A DNA stretch of 6,148 nt from positions 1 through 6,148 of the forward strand of contig JAQYVS010000365.1 of assembly GCA_030145365.1 (NCBI GenBank), in the 5' to 3' direction. Of the stretch, positions 1-6,148 are shown in pieces. Both the position numbers and the translations under genes were made by a program. The stretch is from Desulfofustis sp. (lineage in GTDB: Bacteria; Desulfobacterota; Desulfobulbia; Desulfobulbales; Desulfocapsaceae). The number at the start of each line of letters is the position of its first letter. Within the stretch, counting starts at the first letter, position 1. The notes beneath the pieces were generated by a model. That model saw only the letters and a program-made list of their open reading frames with translations, did no database searches and was not told the DNA's origin.

Positions 1-1817
1 CCATGGCCTTTGTTGGTGGATTAATGGGACCCTATATGCGGCCAATACCGATCGGCGCCTCTGCGGCCATGCTGTTTTCACTGGTTATCGCCTTTACGGT
101 CACTCCCTGGGCCGCCACCCGTTTACTTAAAAAAACAAAACATGGCGGTAACGAACAGGACCACGACAAAGCACCCGATGATTTTTTCACCAGGCTCTAC
201 CATCGGATTATGGAGCCTCTCCTGGCTCATGGTGGCTGGCGGATTATTTTCTTTTCGGCGATTACGCTGATGTTGCTCGGTTCCATGGCGATGGTCGGGT
301 TGGGTCACGTCAAGGTGAAAATGCTGCCCTTCGATAACAAGAGCGAGTTTCAGGTCATTCTTGATATGCCGGAAGGAACCACCCTTGAGATGACGTCCAG
401 AGTTGCTCTGGAAATGGCTTCGGTGATAAAAAAAGACCCTGCCGTAGTTGACTACCAGCTGTATGTTGGCACCTCCTCGCCCTACAATTTCAATGGTCTT
501 GTCCGGCACTATTTTCTGCGCAGCGGTCCGACAGTTGCCGATATACAGGTTAACCTTCTCCCCAAACACGATCGCAACCTGAAGAGCCACGATATTGCCA
601 AACGAGTGAGACCAGCGTTAGCCGCAATTGCACAAAATTATGGTGCTGCATTAGTTGTTGCCGAGGTTCCGCCTGGCCCCCCTGTGTTGCAAACCCTGGT
701 CGCAGAGATCTATGGACCAACCGAACGGGATCGACTTACCCTGGCTGAAAATGTCAAAGACATTCTGACTTCCACTCCAGGCGTAGTCGATGTCGACTGG
801 TACCGGGAAACATCCCGTAGCAGAACCCTCATTACGGTTGATAAAGAAAAATCTGCACTCAATGGTATCACCGAGTCCCAGATCAACCGAACCATAGAGG
901 TTGCTGTAAACGGCCTGTCAATTGATCTGTTTCATCAGCAGCGTGACAAAGAACCCATAAATATTGTGCTTGAACTTCCCCGCTCCCAACGCGCGCGCAT
1001 CGAGGAACTTCTCAATATCTCCATGCGCTCGGAACAATTCCCGAACAGTCCCCTGATTCCGCTGCGCGAACTGGTGCATGTCTCGGAAACTGAAGTTGAG
1101 CAGCCGATTTATCGAAAGAATCTAAAACCAGTGATTTACGTAACCGGAGATGTGGCTGGTGCTGTTGAGAGCCCTGTCTATGCAATTTTTGATATGAACA
1201 AGAAAATCAAAGCGCTCGAATCAAACCAGTTTGGCGGAAATGAAGGTAATATTACCGTTTACAATCTATTTCAGCCCTTTGACGAAAACGAGCCTTCAAT
1301 GAAATGGGATGGGGAATGGCATATTACCCTTGAGGTTTTTCGCGACCTGGGGCTTGCCTTCTGTGTCGTTCTGATCCTTATTTATATGCTGATGGTCGGC
1401 TGGTTTAAAAATTATATCACTCCGCTGGTGGTTATGGCCGCCATCCCTTTTTCACTGATTGGGATTTTACCCGCCCATTGGGCATTTGGAGCCTTTTTTA
1501 CCGCCACCTCAATGATCGGCTTTATGGCCGGAGCAGGTATCGTGGTAAGAAATTCCATCATCCTCGTGGATTTCATAGAGCTTAGGATTAAAGACGGATT
1601 GCCGCTTGCAGAGGCAGTGGTGGAAGCAGGAGCCGTTCGTTTCAGACCTATGCTGCTGACTGCTCTGGCCGTTGTCGTTGGGGCTTCAGTCATTCTTGCC
1701 GATCCCATATTTCAAGGTCTGGCCATCTCACTTATGTTCGGAGAAATCGCATCTCTTCTGGTCAGTCGAATGGCCGTACCGGTAATGTATTTCGTGGTAA
1801 AGAAACGAATGCATTGA
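1..1817 (+). CDS. RND-family efflux permease, C-terminal part (5' end outside window)
   Basis: This is the C-terminal half or more of a proton-driven RND inner-membrane transporter (AcrB-like superfamily), which would work with a periplasmic adaptor and an outer-membrane channel. The reading frame is already open at the window edge. The ATG at base 3 is internal: the MAFVGG segment matches the MAFFGG segment near residue 455 of AcrB, so about 450 residues are missing upstream, including the TM4 aspartates. Visible parts are TM6 (about 18-40), TM7 (about 79-100), a large periplasmic porter/docking loop (about 101-445, with a VPPGPP segment) and TM8-TM12 (about 449-468, 472-492, 500-524, 548-570, 575-598). 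In TM10 an Arg (R516, in VVRNSIILVDF) sits where AcrB has Lys940. In TM11, R546 and T553 match AcrB Arg971 and Thr978. The gene ends in tandem stops TGA-TAA. The family call is firm; the substrate (drug, metal or other) cannot be told from this part. Confidence 0.93.
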   Translation, partial: MAFVGGLMGPYMRPIPIGASAAMLFSLVIAFTVTPWAATRLLKKTKHGGNEQDHDKAPDDFFTRLYHRIMEPLLAHGGWRIIFFSAITLMLLGSMAMVGLGHVKVKMLPFDNKSEFQVILDMPEGTTLEMTSRVALEMASVIKKDPAVVDYQLYVGTSSPYNFNGLVRHYFLRSGPTVADIQVNLLPKHDRNLKSHDIAKRVRPALAAIAQNYGAALVVAEVPPGPPVLQTLVAEIYGPTERDRLTLAENVKDILTSTPGVVDVDWYRETSRSRTLITVDKEKSALNGITESQINRTIEVAVNGLSIDLFHQQRDKEPINIVLELPRSQRARIEELLNISMRSEQFPNSPLIPLRELVHVSETEVEQPIYRKNLKPVIYVTGDVAGAVESPVYAIFDMNKKIKALESNQFGGNEGNITVYNLFQPFDENEPSMKWDGEWHITLEVFRDLGLAFCVVLILIYMLMVGWFKNYITPLVVMAAIPFSLIGILPAHWAFGAFFTATSMIGFMAGAGIVVRNSIILVDFIELRIKDGLPLAEAVVEAGAVRFRPMLLTALAVVVGASVILADPIFQGLAISLMFGEIASLLVSRMAVPVMYFVVKKRMH

Positions 1818-1832
1818 TAAGAATCGAAGATA

Positions 1833-3539
1833 TTACAGCAGATACCCTTGACTCTGCAGATTCAGCAGGATTTCCTGAACGGCCTCCAACGGTGTTATGC
1901 TGCTGGTGTCTATGACTATGTCAGGATTGTTTGGTTGAATATACGGGTCCGTAATGCCGGTTACCCCTTTGATTTTACCACTGCGGGCCTTGGCATATAA
2001 ACCTTTCCGGTCTCGCTGTTCGCACACTTCAAGCGGGGTTGCCACATGCACTTCAATATAACCGCCGTAGTGTGAAATCAGGGCGCGATTGGCCTGTCTT
2101 GGCTCTTCATAGGGTGCAATGGGGGCGCAGATGGCAATACCACCGTTTTTAGTAATCTCGCTCGCCACAAACCCGATTCGGGTCACGTTGAGATCCCTAT
2201 GCTCCCGGGAAAATGTCAATTCCGATGAAAGATTCTTCCTGACGATATCGCCGTCAAGCAGGGTTACCGGGCGATCCCGCATTTCCATAAACTTGACCAG
2301 CAGAACCTTGGCTATGGTCGATTTCCCCGATCCTGAGAGTCCGGTCAGGAAAATGGTAAATCCCTGTCTCGATTTTGGCGGGAAGGCGCGTTGCAACTCA
2401 TTAACCATATCGGGCCAGGCAAACCACGGAGGTATTTCCTCCCCCTTCATCATCTTACGCTGCAACTCTGCCGAGGTAATCTTTTTCTGTTGTTTTCCTG
2501 AATCGCCTAAAGGGAAGTACGTATTTGTTGTCTTATCGTAGCAATAATCATGCTGTGGAACCATCTCGATGGAGGTTTTTTCAGCATACTCATGGACCAG
2601 CTGCTGTGCTGCTCCCCGTTCATAGAAAAGCTTTGTTTGACCATTTGATCTGGCAAATGGATCAGCCTGATCTTCAGAGACGATAAAGTGACTGCAGCCG
2701 AAATTTTTACGCATGATAGCCTGCAGCAGTGCTTCACGGGGACCTGCTTTACGGCTGGCAAACGGAGAAAGCCCAAGCATGATCATGTTGGCAGGAAATT
2801 TTTGGGTGAATACCTGGTAGCAACTGATGTGGGTAAAAAAATCGACGTCTCCCGGATGATCCAAGCCAACCACCGGCTGCAAAAATATAGAAGCTCCCAC
2901 CTTGCCGGCAGCATCAAGCACCATTTCCCGGTGAGCACAATGCAGATAGTGTTCGGTATGAAAACCGATCACCTTACGCCAGCCATTCATGGTAAATCGG
3001 CGTACACATTCTGACGGTGTCAGCCGCAACTGGAGAAAATCATAATGGACAGGCAGGGTCACCCCCTCAACACTGCCGCCTATGTACCAGGACCCATTCT
3101 GATCCAGAAGCTGTCTTACACCAGGGTGAGCATTGGCATCGTCGCTTCCGTAAACCAAAAGGGCCTCTTCATGCTTATCGGGTTTCCATACGTCTGAAAC
3201 CTTCATGATTGCCAGCAGAAACCCTTCCTGATCGTTCAGCCCAATAAGTTGATCGGGTTGCAGGGATCGGGCAAAAGACTCGGATACGTCCAGGCAGACC
3301 GGTATAGGCCAGACGGAACCTGAACCGTCTGCCAACGACATGTGGTGAATTACCGATAGATAATCTTCCTTTCCCATGAAACCGGTTAATGGATAAAATC
3401 CCCGGTTTAAAATGAGTTCCAGGTCAAAGAGCTGTCGCTCGTTAAGATCCATTGAAACAAGCTCAAGGGCCTGCTGACGCAATACCTCGGCCCTTCTGAA
3501 ATGTACCACCAGCGATTCTGAATAATCTTTTGTTTTCAT
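1833..3539 (-). CDS. Fused ATP sulfurylase-like / APS kinase protein; sulfurylase active site degenerate
   Basis: A 568-residue protein with the architecture of bifunctional sulfate adenylyltransferase/adenylylsulfate kinase. Residues about 1-385 form the ATP sulfurylase (PUA-like plus catalytic) region and about 390-568 the APS kinase. The kinase has an intact P-loop (GLSGSGKST, 400-408), the LDGD motif (D429, D431), FSREHRDLN (443-451), a CAPIAPY segment (471-477) and KGLYAKAR (512-519). It should phosphorylate APS to PAPS. The only clear change there is NVTR (451-454) where I expect NIRR. The sulfurylase part folds recognisably (RQLFDLELILNRGFYPLTGFM at the N-terminus, AGPREA at 265-270), but its signatures are altered: HTEHYLHCAH at 194-203 for QTRNPxHRAH, LDHPGD at 226-231 for LTKPGD, SEDQAD at 288-293 for GRDHAG, and ITSAE at 354-358 for ISGTE. 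Only the HxxH histidines (H200, H203) remain of the first motif. The start is chosen because the N-terminus aligns with the family; no strong Shine-Dalgarno is seen. It is the last gene after gmd and fcl. I withhold a symbol because ATP sulfurylase activity is doubtful. Confidence 0.92.
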   Translation of the reverse strand: MKTKDYSESLVVHFRRAEVLRQQALELVSMDLNERQLFDLELILNRGFYPLTGFMGKEDYLSVIHHMSLADGSGSVWPIPVCLDVSESFARSLQPDQLIGLNDQEGFLLAIMKVSDVWKPDKHEEALLVYGSDDANAHPGVRQLLDQNGSWYIGGSVEGVTLPVHYDFLQLRLTPSECVRRFTMNGWRKVIGFHTEHYLHCAHREMVLDAAGKVGASIFLQPVVGLDHPGDVDFFTHISCYQVFTQKFPANMIMLGLSPFASRKAGPREALLQAIMRKNFGCSHFIVSEDQADPFARSNGQTKLFYERGAAQQLVHEYAEKTSIEMVPQHDYCYDKTTNTYFPLGDSGKQQKKITSAELQRKMMKGEEIPPWFAWPDMVNELQRAFPPKSRQGFTIFLTGLSGSGKSTIAKVLLVKFMEMRDRPVTLLDGDIVRKNLSSELTFSREHRDLNVTRIGFVASEITKNGGIAICAPIAPYEEPRQANRALISHYGGYIEVHVATPLEVCEQRDRKGLYAKARSGKIKGVTGITDPYIQPNNPDIVIDTSSITPLEAVQEILLNLQSQGYLL

Positions 3540-3567
3540 TGAGAACTGATTACCGAATGTAATAAGT

Positions 3568-3597
3568 AACGATGCCCCACCACACTGAGGGATCGTT
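3568..3597 (+). terminator. Hairpin between fcl and the APS kinase gene; terminator-like only on the plus strand
   Basis: An inverted repeat lies in the 62-base gap between fcl and the downstream fused kinase gene. AACGAT (3568-3573) pairs with ATCGTT (3592-3597), extended by CCC (3575-3577) with GGG (3589-3591) after a one-base bulge, leaving an 11-base loop. Read on the plus strand it is followed by GTTTTT, which overlaps the fcl stop codon, and so resembles an intrinsic terminator for transcripts antisense to the operon. Read in the operon direction it is followed by ACTTATT, so it would at most be a weak attenuator or an mRNA-protecting intercistronic hairpin. The structure is seen in the sequence; its role is inferred. 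Confidence 0.4.
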
Positions 3598-3601
3598 GTT
3601 T

Positions 3602-4711
3602 TTAAGCTTCAGATTCCAATTTCTGACAATACCATTTGTAGGTGTCTCGCAGTCCTGCTGTCAATGTATATTCAGGACTCCAGCCAAGTGTATTTATACG
3701 GCTCGTATCGAGCAGTTTTTGGGGCGTCCCGTCCGGCTGATCGCTATTATATCTTGTTTCCCCGGTAAACCCGACTATCTCTTTTATCATATCCGCAACC
3801 TGTTTGATCGTACAGTCCCGCCCAGTGCCGATATTTAAAAAACAGGGTTTTGTAGCCGATTGCCAAGGCTCATCAGATATCAAAGCCCGTGAGTATGCTT
3901 CCTGGCTCATTCTCATCACCAGAAAACAGGCCGCTGCCATATCGTCGGCGTGCAAAAATTCTCTTCTTGCAGTTCCGCTTCCCCAGAGCTGTACGTACAC
4001 ATCAGTATTATCGACGGGGCTGAGACTTCTTATCACTTCTTCAGGAATCGCTCCAAAGACCTTCTCATCTCTGTCTATGGCGTCCAAGTCTTTTGCTGCA
4101 GCCAGTTTTGCTAAATGGTACTTGCGTATCATGGCCGGAACAACATGACTGTTTTCCAGATGATAATTATCTCCGGGACCATACAGATTAGTCGGCATCA
4201 CCGCCCGATACCTCGTGAGATATTGGCGATTATACGATTCACACATCTTGATTCCGGCTATCTTGGCAACGGCGTAAGGTTCGTTTGTCGGTTCCAGGAC
4301 ATCGGTAAGCAGATATTCTTCAGACATCGGTTGCTTACAAAATTTTGGGTAAATGCAAGAACTGCCTAAGAAAAGAAGATCCTCAACACCGGCCAGGTAA
4401 GCCTCGTTGATGACGTTTGCCTGGATCATCAAGTTCTTATAAATAAAGTCGGCGGGATAGCGATCGTTGGCATGTATGCCGCCAACTTTAGCCGCTGCCA
4501 GCACCACATAGTCAATTTTATTATTGGCAAAAAAAGCACGTACGGCAGCCTGGTCTGTTAAATCGAGATCACCGGAAGTTCGGGTGAGTAGATTATTATA
4601 CCCCTTTTTTTGCAGAAGACGGACCATGGCAGAACCGACCATGCCGCAATGCCCTGCAACATAGATGGAGCTCTCAGTGGTCAATGATGATACATCAGCG
4701 GACATACTCAT
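3602..4711 (-). CDS. fcl: GDP-L-fucose synthase (GDP-4-keto-6-deoxymannose 3,5-epimerase-4-reductase)
   Basis: An extended short-chain dehydrogenase of 369 residues. It carries out the last two-stage step to GDP-L-fucose: epimerisation at C3 and C5, then NAD(P)H reduction at C4. The Rossmann glycines are G20, G23 and G26 (GHCGMVG). The catalytic set is complete with a constant offset of 10 from E. coli Fcl: S117, C119, Y146, K150 (PYAVAK) and H189 (NSHVVPAMI). Other family signatures are AAAKVGGI, PADFIYKN, PTNLYGPGDN, WGSGTARREFLH (243-254) and PDGTPQKLLD. Two oddities stand out. C22 and S46 replace the arginines at E. coli positions 12 and 36. The chain is also about 50 residues longer than the E. 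coli protein (roughly 320), mostly from an insert of about 30 residues near 203-238, with further additions near 270-288 and at the N-terminus. The gene starts 9 bases after the gmd stop, so translation is probably coupled. ATG codons 1 and 3 are both possible starts; neither has a strong Shine-Dalgarno. Confidence 0.96.
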   Translation of the reverse strand: MSMSADVSSLTTESSIYVAGHCGMVGSAMVRLLQKKGYNNLLTRTSGDLDLTDQAAVRAFFANNKIDYVVLAAAKVGGIHANDRYPADFIYKNLMIQANVINEAYLAGVEDLLFLGSSCIYPKFCKQPMSEEYLLTDVLEPTNEPYAVAKIAGIKMCESYNRQYLTRYRAVMPTNLYGPGDNYHLENSHVVPAMIRKYHLAKLAAAKDLDAIDRDEKVFGAIPEEVIRSLSPVDNTDVYVQLWGSGTARREFLHADDMAAACFLVMRMSQEAYSRALISDEPWQSATKPCFLNIGTGRDCTIKQVADMIKEIVGFTGETRYNSDQPDGTPQKLLDTSRINTLGWSPEYTLTAGLRDTYKWYCQKLESEA

Positions 4712-4720
4712 ACCGGCCAG

Positions 4721-5842
4721 TTATTCATGATAATTGAATGTCTGAAATCCCTCATCCTGGCACAGCGCATCCCGTTTTGCCTCTTCCAGGTCAAACAATA
4801 CCATCTCGGAGACCATTTGTTCAAATGAGGTGGTCGGAGTCCATCCCAGTTTTTCCTTTGCTTTGCTCGGGTTTCCCAACAAGGTTTCAACTTCTGTAGG
4901 CCTGAAATAACGCGGGTCAACCCGAACCACTGTCTGATCAGGCTGTAGATTTATGCTGTCATCCAGACTATCCACCTGCTCAACAATTCCTGTTTCTTCC
5001 GTACCTACTCCGTGCCAGGAGAGAGTAATTCCAAGCTCTGCCGCAGAGCGATCGACAAATGCCCGCACCGAATGCTGTTCTCCAGTGGCAATAACGTAAT
5101 CTTCCGGAGTGTCCTGCTGGAGCATCAGCCACTGCATTTCCACATAATCGCGGGCATGCCCCCAGTCGCGCAGTGCATCAAGATTGCCAAGATACAGACA
5201 ATCCTGCAGCCCAAGTGCTATTCTCGTCAAAGCCCTGGTGATTTTTCTGGTAACAAAGGTTTCGCCACGACGCGGTGATTCATGATTGAATAAGATGCCG
5301 TTGCAGGAATACATATCGTAAGCCTCACGATAATTTACGACAATCCAATATGAATAAAGTTTGGCGACCGCATAGGGTGAACGTGGATAAAACGGCGTTT
5401 GCTCTGTCTGTGGCATCTCCTGAACAAGTCCGTAGAGCTCAGAGGTTGAAGCCTGGTAAAACTTGGTCTTGTGAGCAAGTCCCAAAATTCGAATAGCTTC
5501 AAGTAGCCGGAGTGTGCCGATCGCATCCGAGTTGGCTGTATATTCAGGCTCTTCAAATGAAACCGCCACATGAGATTGCGCAGCCAGATTATATATTTCG
5601 TCAGGCTTAACCTTTTCTATAATATGAGTAAGACTGGATGAATCCGTTAAGTCGCCATGATGCAGGATAAATTTGCGGTCCTCTTCATGTGGGCCTTGGT
5701 AGAGATGGTCTATCCTGTCCGTGTTAAAAAGTGACGTGCGGCGTTTAATCCCATGAACCTCATAGCCCTTTTTCAACAAGAACTCGGCGAGATAGGATCC
5801 ATCCTGGCCGGTAATACCGGTAATAAGTGCTTTCTTTTTCAT
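4721..5842 (-). CDS. gmd: GDP-mannose 4,6-dehydratase
   Basis: This cytoplasmic short-chain dehydrogenase of 373 residues, the same length as E. coli Gmd, converts GDP-D-mannose to GDP-4-keto-6-deoxy-D-mannose, the committed step to GDP-L-fucose and other 6-deoxyhexoses. The N-terminal NADP-binding motif is GITGQDG (9-15), with the GIKRR segment (31-35) typical of the family's cofactor loop. Catalytic residues are visible as T133 and E135 (STSELYG), Y157 and K161 (PYAVAK), each one higher than in E. coli. The substrate-side motifs NHESPRRGETFVTRKI (186-201), RDWGHARDYV and DPRYFRPTEVETLLG (309-323) are all present, and I see no damaged position. It is the first gene of a minus-strand set with fcl directly after it (9-base gap). 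No clear Shine-Dalgarno precedes the ATG, but the N-terminus MKKKALITGITGQDG fits the family exactly. The preceding gene on the same strand is leuA-like, 155 bases away and functionally unrelated. Confidence 0.97.
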   Translation of the reverse strand: MKKKALITGITGQDGSYLAEFLLKKGYEVHGIKRRTSLFNTDRIDHLYQGPHEEDRKFILHHGDLTDSSSLTHIIEKVKPDEIYNLAAQSHVAVSFEEPEYTANSDAIGTLRLLEAIRILGLAHKTKFYQASTSELYGLVQEMPQTEQTPFYPRSPYAVAKLYSYWIVVNYREAYDMYSCNGILFNHESPRRGETFVTRKITRALTRIALGLQDCLYLGNLDALRDWGHARDYVEMQWLMLQQDTPEDYVIATGEQHSVRAFVDRSAAELGITLSWHGVGTEETGIVEQVDSLDDSINLQPDQTVVRVDPRYFRPTEVETLLGNPSKAKEKLGWTPTTSFEQMVSEMVLFDLEEAKRDALCQDEGFQTFNYHE

Positions 5843-5869
5843 AAATGGTATGTGTGTTAGTGAATAGAA

Positions 5870-5891
5870 ACCGGAGTCTTTTATGCCCGGT
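5870..5891 (-). other. Small hairpin in the spacer upstream of gmd
   Basis: On the minus strand ACCGG (5887-5891) can pair with CCGGT (5870-5874) around a 12-base loop, followed by TTCTATT. The stem is only 5 base pairs. It could be part of the gmd leader or a poor terminator for the leuA-like gene upstream. Chance occurrence is also possible. A second, imperfect inverted repeat (GGATC to GATTCC) lies at 5925-5947. Confidence 0.2.
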
Positions 5892-5912
5892 CACCTAACC
5901 ATATTTTTATTT

Positions 5913-5941
5913 ATTATGGCAAATGGAATCTGGTTTAACCC
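5913..5941 (-). promoter_or_regulatory. Candidate promoter for the gmd-fcl-APS kinase operon
   Basis: The 155-base spacer between the leuA-like stop and the gmd start must hold any separate operon promoter. On the minus strand a CATAAT hexamer (5913-5918) matches the sigma-70 -10 consensus TATAAT at five of six positions and sits in a markedly AT-rich stretch (about 5897-5918). At the expected distance upstream (16-17 bases) there is only GGGTTA/GGTTAA, a poor -35. The -10 to ATG distance is about 70 bases, giving a leader of roughly 60 bases. No operator, riboswitch or sigma-54 motif was recognised. This is a weak call resting on position and one hexamer. Confidence 0.25.
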
Positions 5942-5997
5942 TGATCCTTAAGCCCAAAATGGACAAATTGTGATAAGTATTAAGCTCACGATCTCAT

Positions 5998-6148
5998 TCA
6001 AGCGGCCCTGTTCAGGCTTGAAAGCAATGCCTTAACCGAGGCAATGATAATATCAGTATCCATCCCGGCACCCCAGAAACGATTACCGTCTGCCCGCTCG
6101 ACTTCTATATAAGCAATTGCTTTTGCACTGGAACCGGTATTAATGGCA
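5998..6148 (-). CDS. leuA: 2-isopropylmalate synthase-like protein, C-terminal 49 residues (5' end outside window)
   Basis: A minus-strand frame open at the window edge ends at TGA (5998-6000). Its 49 residues begin with AINTGSSAKAIAYIEVE, then DGNRFWGAGMDTDI, and end IIASVKALLSSLNRAA. This pattern (TGxxAxAxxxVE, then GxGxDTDIIxASxKAxxSxLNR) is the end of the LeuA allosteric (LeuA_dimer) domain, which in this family binds leucine for feedback inhibition. The enzyme condenses acetyl-CoA with 2-oxoisovalerate in the first step of leucine synthesis. The catalytic TIM-barrel lies outside the window. Citramalate synthase and homocitrate synthase share related folds; the SxLNR ending favours LeuA, but 49 residues cannot settle it. 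It is co-directional with gmd, with no strong terminator in between, so some read-through into the operon is possible. Confidence 0.8.
   Translation of the reverse strand, partial: AINTGSSAKAIAYIEVERADGNRFWGAGMDTDIIIASVKALLSSLNRAA

Noticed and set aside
3..5. ATG at base 3 as the true start of the RND gene
   Set aside because: It falls inside a conserved transmembrane region that matches AcrB near residue 455; a permease starting here would lack TM1-TM4 and the first periplasmic loop. The frame simply runs off the window.
123..590. Minus-strand open frame of 155 codons inside the RND gene
   Set aside because: It lies antisense to a firmly identified coding region, its translation (His, Arg and Gln rich) resembles no family, and it has no plausible start signal.
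2119..2541. Plus-strand open frame of 140 codons opposite the APS kinase domain
   Set aside because: It is antisense to the P-loop and LDGD region of a conserved gene; its composition is a by-product of codon use on the other strand.
2931..2960. A frameshift or sequencing error as the cause of the altered sulfurylase motif
   Set aside because: Reading the other two frames across this stretch does not restore QTRNPxHRAH, the HxxH histidines remain in register, and separate distant motifs (288-293, 354-358) are altered too. The pattern is substitution, not frame loss.
3804..4148. Plus-strand open frame of 114 codons opposite fcl, with others at 4115-4369 and 5012-5278
   Set aside because: All are antisense shadows of fcl or gmd, which are identified by full sets of catalytic motifs; none has recognisable protein features.
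5843..5997. Strong intrinsic terminator, riboswitch or T-box in the leuA-gmd spacer
   Set aside because: Only short or imperfect stems (4-6 base pairs) were found, none GC-rich with a T-run, and no T-box or other leader motif was recognised.
5998..6148. Citramalate synthase (CimA) as the identity of the partial gene
   Set aside because: The ending DTDIIIASVKALLSSLNR fits LeuA better than the CimA ending I recall (NIIEASWQAL type), though the fragment is short and confidence is limited.

Overview
This window looks like part of a Gram-negative chromosome. A sulfate-reducing or related member of the Desulfobacterota is my best guess, from remembered resemblance of the RND permease, the long LeuA-type C-terminus and the SAT/APS-kinase fusion. 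No search was possible, so the taxon is an inference. There is no sign of phage, insertion sequence, CRISPR, tRNA or rRNA. Coding density is very high.

Layout. (1) Bases 1-1817, plus strand: the C-terminal 604 or so residues of an RND-family inner-membrane efflux permease, whose first ~450 residues lie before the window. (2) After a 15-base convergent gap, three minus-strand genes occupy 5842 down to 1833. In transcription order they are gmd (GDP-mannose 4,6-dehydratase), fcl (GDP-L-fucose synthase) and a fused ATP sulfurylase/APS kinase protein. (3) A 155-base spacer (5843-5997) should hold the operon promoter. (4) Bases 5998-6148, minus strand: the last 49 codons of a leuA-like 2-isopropylmalate synthase gene.

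How the genes fit together. Gmd and Fcl convert GDP-D-mannose to GDP-L-fucose in two steps. The third gene carries a well-preserved APS kinase domain, which would make PAPS, the sulfate donor for sulfotransferases. The trio therefore looks like a donor-supply operon for a fucose-containing and possibly sulfated surface glycan. No glycosyltransferase or sulfotransferase is visible here, so the end product is inferred.

The most notable observation is that the ATP sulfurylase half of the fusion has lost nearly all of its active-site signature. The QTRNPxHRAH-type motif reads HTEHYLHCAH, the GRDHAG-type motif reads SEDQAD, and the ISGTE-type motif reads ITSAE. The APS kinase half is nearly canonical. 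The protein may thus be an APS kinase with a non-catalytic sulfurylase domain, the mirror image of fungal ATP sulfurylase. A second oddity is that Fcl keeps its catalytic residues but has Cys22 and Ser46 where the E. coli enzyme has the two arginines linked to NADPH preference.
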